DNA of 64,000 bases from CAVTQZ01 sp963737015 (GTDB lineage Bacteria; Actinomycetota; Acidimicrobiia; Acidimicrobiales; UBA8190), in the NCBI GenBank assembly GCA_963737015.1, contig CAVTQZ010000001.1:1736001-1800000 (forward strand), given 5' to 3'. The translations under genes were made by a program, and so were the position numbers. The notes below the pieces were generated by a model. It was not told where the DNA came from. It did no database searches and saw only the letters and a list, made by a program, of their open reading frames with translations. Positions 63,013-64,000 of the stretch are shown here, piece after piece (the first letter of the stretch is position 1; every line of letters starts with the position of its first letter).

Positions 63013-64000
63013 AGCGATTCCTCCCACGACTCGGCCTCGAGCACGGCCTTGCGAAGAGCATCGAGAGACTGCGCAGAGGCGTTCCACATGCCGCGCTCAT
63101 GGGCCTCGAGAAGGCGCTCGGCGATGGAGCGCAACGCCCAGGGGTTCGACGACTCGAAGAACTTTCTCACGCGGGGATCACTCACGTACGCCTGGGTCAC
63201 GCGCTCGTACATCCAGTCCTCGACCACCCGAGCGGTGGCGTCGTAGCCGAACAGATAATCGACAGTTGCAGCCATCTCGAAAGCGCCCTTGTAGCCATGT
63301 CGCTGCATCGCGTCGATCCACTTGGGGTTCACGACGCGAGTCCTCACCACACGCGCGGCTTCTTCGGCGAGGCTGCGAACCCGCGGCTTCGAGGGATCTG
63401 CCGAGTCCCCGAACCAAGCCTTCGGCTGCGCGCCCGTGAGTGCCCGGATCGTGGCCACCATCCCCCCGTGGTCCTGGAGGTAATCGTCCGAGTCGAATAT
63501 GTCGTGCTCCCGGTTGTCCTGGTTCTTCACCGCGACCTCTACGGCCGAGAGCCGGCGACGCATCGCGGCGGAGTCCGGCACACCCATGCCGCTGCGGGTG
63601 TAGGACCATCCGCTCCAAGCCTCGTAGACAGACGCGAGATCCGCGTCGGATCGCCAGTCGCGCGACTCGAGTAAAGGCAGGATCCCCGACCCGTAGGCGC
63701 CGGGCTTCGCACCGAATATCCGTGGGTCGTCGTCGAAGCCCGCCATGGAGAACGCCTCGTCCAAGAGCACCACGAGGTGCGGGAACGCGTCGCGGAAGAA
63801 ACCGGATATGCGCAGTGTGACGTCCACCCTCGGGCGTCCGAGCTCTTCCTCGGTCATGAGCTCGAGGCCCGTCACCCTCCCGGACGAGGCCTGCCAGAGC
63901 GGACGGACACCGACGAGCGCGAGTGCCTCGGCCACGTCGTCACCCATCGTCCGCATCGCGGAGGTTCCCCAGACCACGAGCCCGACACATCGTGGAACCG
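63009..64000 (-). CDS. cobN: Cobaltochelatase subunit CobN, C-terminal part
   Basis: The frame stays open to the right edge, reading [20 protein letters not shown], so the N-terminus lies beyond base 64000. Core CobN motifs: [29 protein letters not shown] and [10 protein letters not shown], then [24 protein letters not shown], and [20 protein letters not shown]. It inserts Co into hydrogenobyrinate a,c-diamide with the ATPase encoded next door. Overlaps the next gene by 4 bp. Confidence 0.93.
   Translation of the reverse strand, partial: VPRCVGLVVWGTSAMRTMGDDVAEALALVGVRPLWQASSGRVTGLELMTEEELGRPRVDVTLRISGFFRDAFPHLVVLLDEAFSMAGFDDDPRIFGAKPGAYGSGILPLLESRDWRSDADLASVYEAWSGWSYTRSGMGVPDSAAMRRRLSAVEVAVKNQDNREHDIFDSDDYLQDHGGMVATIRALTGAQPKAWFGDSADPSKPRVRSLAEEAARVVRTRVVNPKWIDAMQRHGYKGAFEMAATVDYLFGYDATARVVEDWMYERVTQAYVSDPRVRKFFESSNPWALRSIAERLLEAHERGMWNASAQSLDALRKAVLEAESWEESL

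Overview
The window is high-GC DNA with dense, mostly co-oriented genes, many GTG/TTG starts and ATGA/GTGA/TTGA stop-start overlaps. The gene content (Actinobacteria-type secreted proteins, an LPXTG-like wall protein, lipoprotein PstS, ECF sigma factor, CobN-type cobaltochelatase, and the [12 protein letters not shown] repeat protein at the left edge) suggests an actinobacterium, most likely from or near the Acidimicrobiia. That placement is inferred from protein style, not from a marker gene.

Layout. 1-3.7 kb: a frameshifted repeat surface protein, a membrane-anchored putative glycosidase and a hypothetical. 3.7-7.4 kb: two LuxR-type regulators with atypical receiver domains, and an ECF sigma factor carrying its own membrane segment and a Ser/Pro/Gln-rich tail. 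7.5-12.2 kb: a tightly overlapping operon of glycerol-3-phosphate dehydrogenase, an AGPS-like FAD enzyme and an FGGY (glycerol-type) kinase. 12.2-17.6 kb (minus strand): ferredoxin reductase, MBL-fold hydrolase, a small membrane protein, peptide deformylase, ACT-domain protein and exonuclease VII subunits. 17736-18099: the RNase P RNA gene rnpB.

18.07-42.13 kb is the main discovery: a ~24 kb integrative element inserted at the 3' end of rnpB. The last 29 bases of rnpB (18071-18099) recur exactly at 42102-42130. Between the copies lie an intact tyrosine integrase, an excisionase-like protein, an XRE-type regulator, a winged-helix protein, a MobF relaxase-helicase, a decayed second integrase next to the left end, two very large secreted RHS/YD-repeat proteins each followed by a candidate immunity gene, a barstar-like protein, and a nuclease-like/DUF2283 pair. 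No type IV secretion genes are visible, so it resembles a mobilizable element carrying polymorphic-toxin cargo.

42.3-49.7 kb: a surface-polysaccharide style cluster (sulfotransferase, GNAT-like protein, two glycosyltransferases, PIG-L deacetylase, phosphodiesterase-fold protein). 49.7-57.5 kb: an LPXTG-like protein, a DUF4012 membrane protein, the pstSCAB phosphate transporter, and a divergent Rrf2-family regulator without Fe-S cysteines. 57.6-64 kb: a LigD-like nuclease/polymerase without a ligase domain, then a cobalamin operon (CobN, a ChlI/ChlD fusion and a BluB-CobT fusion) that runs off the right edge.
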